This document shows positions 6,601-7,526 of a DNA stretch of 7,526 nt, one piece after another. Each line of letters begins with the position of its first letter. The first letter of the stretch is position 1. Source of the DNA: Treponema sp. (lineage in GTDB: Bacteria; Spirochaetota; Spirochaetia; Treponematales; Breznakiellaceae); assembly GCA_031259345.1 (NCBI GenBank), contig JAIRLQ010000025.1, forward strand, positions 1 through 7,526, given 5' to 3'. The notes beneath the pieces are model-generated. The model saw nothing but the letters and a program-made list of their open reading frames with translations, was not told the DNA's origin and made no database searches. Both the position numbers and the translations under genes were made by a program.

Positions 6601-7526
6601 TCGTCATTGCCGGGCGTACCATTGGCGAAAGCGTTTTCCGTATCCTTAATGACGAAAACGAAAAAGCGGGCGCGGAAATACCGCTGGCCTTCCTCCGCCG
6701 TTCTTATGAGCGCCCCTTTTCCCAGGTGTACCCCCAAAACTCCCGCGGCACGGACTCTATTGAAGCCTTGGACGAAGAAAGCATTTTGGAATTACCGCCA
6801 TACACGGGCGAAAGAAAGGCATTTACCAAAAAAGCCGTTCATTACTCATTACCCGGCTCTTGTTTGCCTTTGGCGGTTTTGCCGGTATTCCCCGGAACCA
6901 ACTGTGAGTGGGACACGGAGCGGGCTTTTCAAAAAGCGGGCGCGGAAACAAGGCAGGTGGTTTTTCGTAACCAAAGCAAAGAGGATATAAAAGAATCTAT
7001 CGAAGAGCTTTGCGCCGCCATCGCCGGGGCGCACATCATAGCCTTTTCCGGCGGCTTTAGCGCAGGGGACGAGCCCGACGGCTCGGGTAAATTTATAGCC
7101 AATGTGATACGCTCACCCAAAATTGCCGGCGCCATCACAGACTTTCTTGAAAAACGCGGCGGCCTCATCCTGGGCATTTGCAACGGCTTTCAGGCGCTTA
7201 TCAAAACCGGCCTTACTCCTTACGGCAAAATTACGGCTCCGGCGGAAAACGCCCCAACCCTCACCCTTAACACAATTGGCCGCCACATTTCCCGCATGGT
7301 TTACACCCGGGTCATGCCCTGCGCTTCCCCCTGGCTTAGCCTTGAGACAGAAGGCAGCATCCACGTTATTCCCATAAGCCACGGCGAAGGCCGCGTTGCA
7401 ATTTCCGGCCCGGAAGCCCGGGCGCTTTTTGCCGCGGGGCAGGTTCCCTTCTGCTACGCCGATGCCCGGGGTAACCCCACCACGGCGGAGCCTTTTAACC
7501 CCAATGGGTCGGCTTTCGCCATCGAA
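3639..7526 (+). CDS. purL: phosphoribosylformylglycinamidine synthase (FGAM synthetase), long single-chain form, 3' end outside window
   Basis: This cytoplasmic enzyme converts FGAR, glutamine and ATP to FGAM in purine synthesis. The frame is open for 1,296 codons to the window edge. The N-terminal PurS-like domain (VKRVYIEKKEGFD at 2-14, LPGQYDQRADSA near 105) resembles the Firmicutes-type long PurL. Then come the linker motif YWSDHCRHTTF at 235-245, the first AIRS-like half (NETHNHPTEIEPFGG at 355-369, YGNQVG at 428-433, GGRTGRDGIGGAT at 481-493), and the second half with GGKDSM at 838-843. The glutamine amidotransferase domain starts at FPGTNCEWD (1084-1092) and has nucleophile Cys1181 in LGICNGFQAL and HGEGR at 1248. 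The family's triad His/Glu, usually near the C-terminus in HSER or HPER, lies beyond the window; about 60 residues are missing. ATG 3639 is chosen because a stop lies in frame at 3624-3626 and the protein begins as in homologues. No ribosome-binding site is seen. Linkers near 617-640 and 667-700 look longer than usual. Confidence 0.96.
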   Translation, partial: MVKRVYIEKKEGFDGEARRLRAELADFLGSRFPELAGFEGLRVLRRYDVSGLDDGQFKKAIEAVFSEPQCDTVYLNEMFCGSPSLPDENGIWSQYFSVEYLPGQYDQRADSAGQCIELVVGTRPAVKCATVYIFNTRDKALSGGALDAVKKHLINPVDSREASADLPLTLENEGENPPDIPFLSGFCVADNAALKALAQKYGLAMSAEDLLFCQSYFASEKRDPTLAELRVLDTYWSDHCRHTTFNTILEEIDAGSQDKLKNALALYEEARKEVYGADAAHRPRTLMDMATIGVKVLKKRGLAAGLDESKEINACTIKVDAEFSDSPAELGAHGKVTSLCGDAVYSEPWLLLFKNETHNHPTEIEPFGGAATCLGGAIRDPLSGRAFVYQAMRVSGGGDPRTPLQETLPGKLPQIKIAREAASGYSSYGNQVGLATGQVAEFYHPGFNAKRMELGAVIAATPAAAVRREEPAPGDAVILVGGRTGRDGIGGATGSSKVHTSESVEKFGAEVQKGNAVEERKLQRLFRKAGLSRLIKRCNDFGAGGVAVAVGELAAGLDINLDKIPKKYAGLDGTELAISESQERMAVVVAPQDAETFIREAAAENLEATVIATVVSPAPAAATVTTEVTTAVITEDSGARLRMNWRGKTIVNLSRAFLDTNGAPRSAKAKLPSPQRFSASEKPSDARSLLDELERELGSPRSGSRRGLQERFDGSIGAASVLFPWGGSEQGTPECGMAALLPVLPKNSSPKSACLTASLMTFGYDPAVMELNPYEGAKGSVKEALAKFACLGGDFRKAWMTFQEYFARPETGETWGAPAAALLGALEAQLRLGVPAIGGKDSMSGNYRDQSSNINLAVPPTLVAFAAGITPAAKVRSGALSGSAGNIIALINSPAATGDEWDNFAAGLTLLATLGEKGLVKASYPVPQGGVAAGLALMAFGNSTGVEAYAPALNMVNSTNYQGAVLAELDGAFAVTLTGENSPAKNGIVIAGRTIGESVFRILNDENEKAGAEIPLAFLRRSYERPFSQVYPQNSRGTDSIEALDEESILELPPYTGERKAFTKKAVHYSLPGSCLPLAVLPVFPGTNCEWDTERAFQKAGAETRQVVFRNQSKEDIKESIEELCAAIAGAHIIAFSGGFSAGDEPDGSGKFIANVIRSPKIAGAITDFLEKRGGLILGICNGFQALIKTGLTPYGKITAPAENAPTLTLNTIGRHISRMVYTRVMPCASPWLSLETEGSIHVIPISHGEGRVAISGPEARALFAAGQVPFCYADARGNPTTAEPFNPNGSAFAIE
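5507..5542 (+). repeat. three tandem 12-bp units inside purL
   Basis: GGTTACTACCGA, GGTTACTACCGC and GGTTATTACCGA follow one another directly and stay in frame, encoding VTTE-VTTA-VITE at residues 624-635. They sit in a linker after the first AIRS-like half, where related enzymes pass quickly from an ATV.A.V strand to the L.M.WRG strand. Unit length is a multiple of three, so copy-number change would not break the frame. Confidence 0.85.

Noticed and set aside
1..7526. Mobile elements, CRISPR array, prophage or defence genes
   Set aside because: No transposase, integrase, nuclease or spaced direct repeats are seen. The tRNA gene shows no attachment-site duplication or adjacent integrase.

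Overview
The window (7,526 bp) is ordinary bacterial chromosome carrying two unrelated plus-strand transcription units, with a minus-strand tRNA gene between them. No mobile element, CRISPR array, rRNA or phage gene is visible. The purL product belongs to the long single-chain FGAM synthetase type seen in Firmicutes and other anaerobes. The tRNA gene does not encode its CCA end, and Leu codons such as CTT are frequent in the purL half. These traits are compatible with a Treponema-like spirochaete or a clostridial relative. This taxonomic guess is weak and rests on impression, not on a search.

Positions 1-3105 hold the end of a catabolic-looking operon. It contains the C-terminal part of an FGGY-family sugar kinase (xylulokinase-like), then a class III PLP aminotransferase related to glutamate-1-semialdehyde aminomutase, then a class II aldolase/adducin-family protein. 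Spacing is tight (26 bp, then 4 bp) and the set closes with a hairpin terminator. A kinase and a class II aldolase are the usual pair for phosphorylating and cleaving a pentose, deoxysugar or sugar acid. The aminotransferase between them is unusual and suggests that an amino or keto/aldehyde intermediate is handled in the same pathway. The aldolase appears to be two aldolase-like domains in tandem, the second lacking most of the metal-binding histidines.

Positions 3107-3638 are non-coding on the plus strand but densely structured. They hold several inverted repeats, a tRNA-Arg(CCT) gene on the minus strand, a strong hairpin with a T-rich tail in plus orientation, and a pair of divergent promoters whose -35 boxes overlap on the palindrome TTGTCAA. 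The minus promoter (TTGACA, 17 bp, TATAAC) should drive the tRNA. The plus promoter (TTGTCA, 16 bp, CATAAT) should drive purL, and it lies so close to the purL ATG that the mRNA is predicted to be leaderless or nearly so. No Shine-Dalgarno sequence precedes that ATG.

Positions 3639-7526 are one uninterrupted reading frame of 1,296 codons, open at the window's right edge. It encodes phosphoribosylformylglycinamidine synthase (PurL), the glutamine-dependent fourth step of purine synthesis. Only roughly the last 60 residues should be missing, including the His/Glu of the glutaminase triad. The gene carries an in-frame triplicated 12-bp repeat in a linker.

The best leads are the shared divergent promoter with a leaderless purL, the kinase/aminotransferase/double-domain aldolase operon of unknown substrate, and the tRNA-Arg with an atypical C at T-loop position 55.
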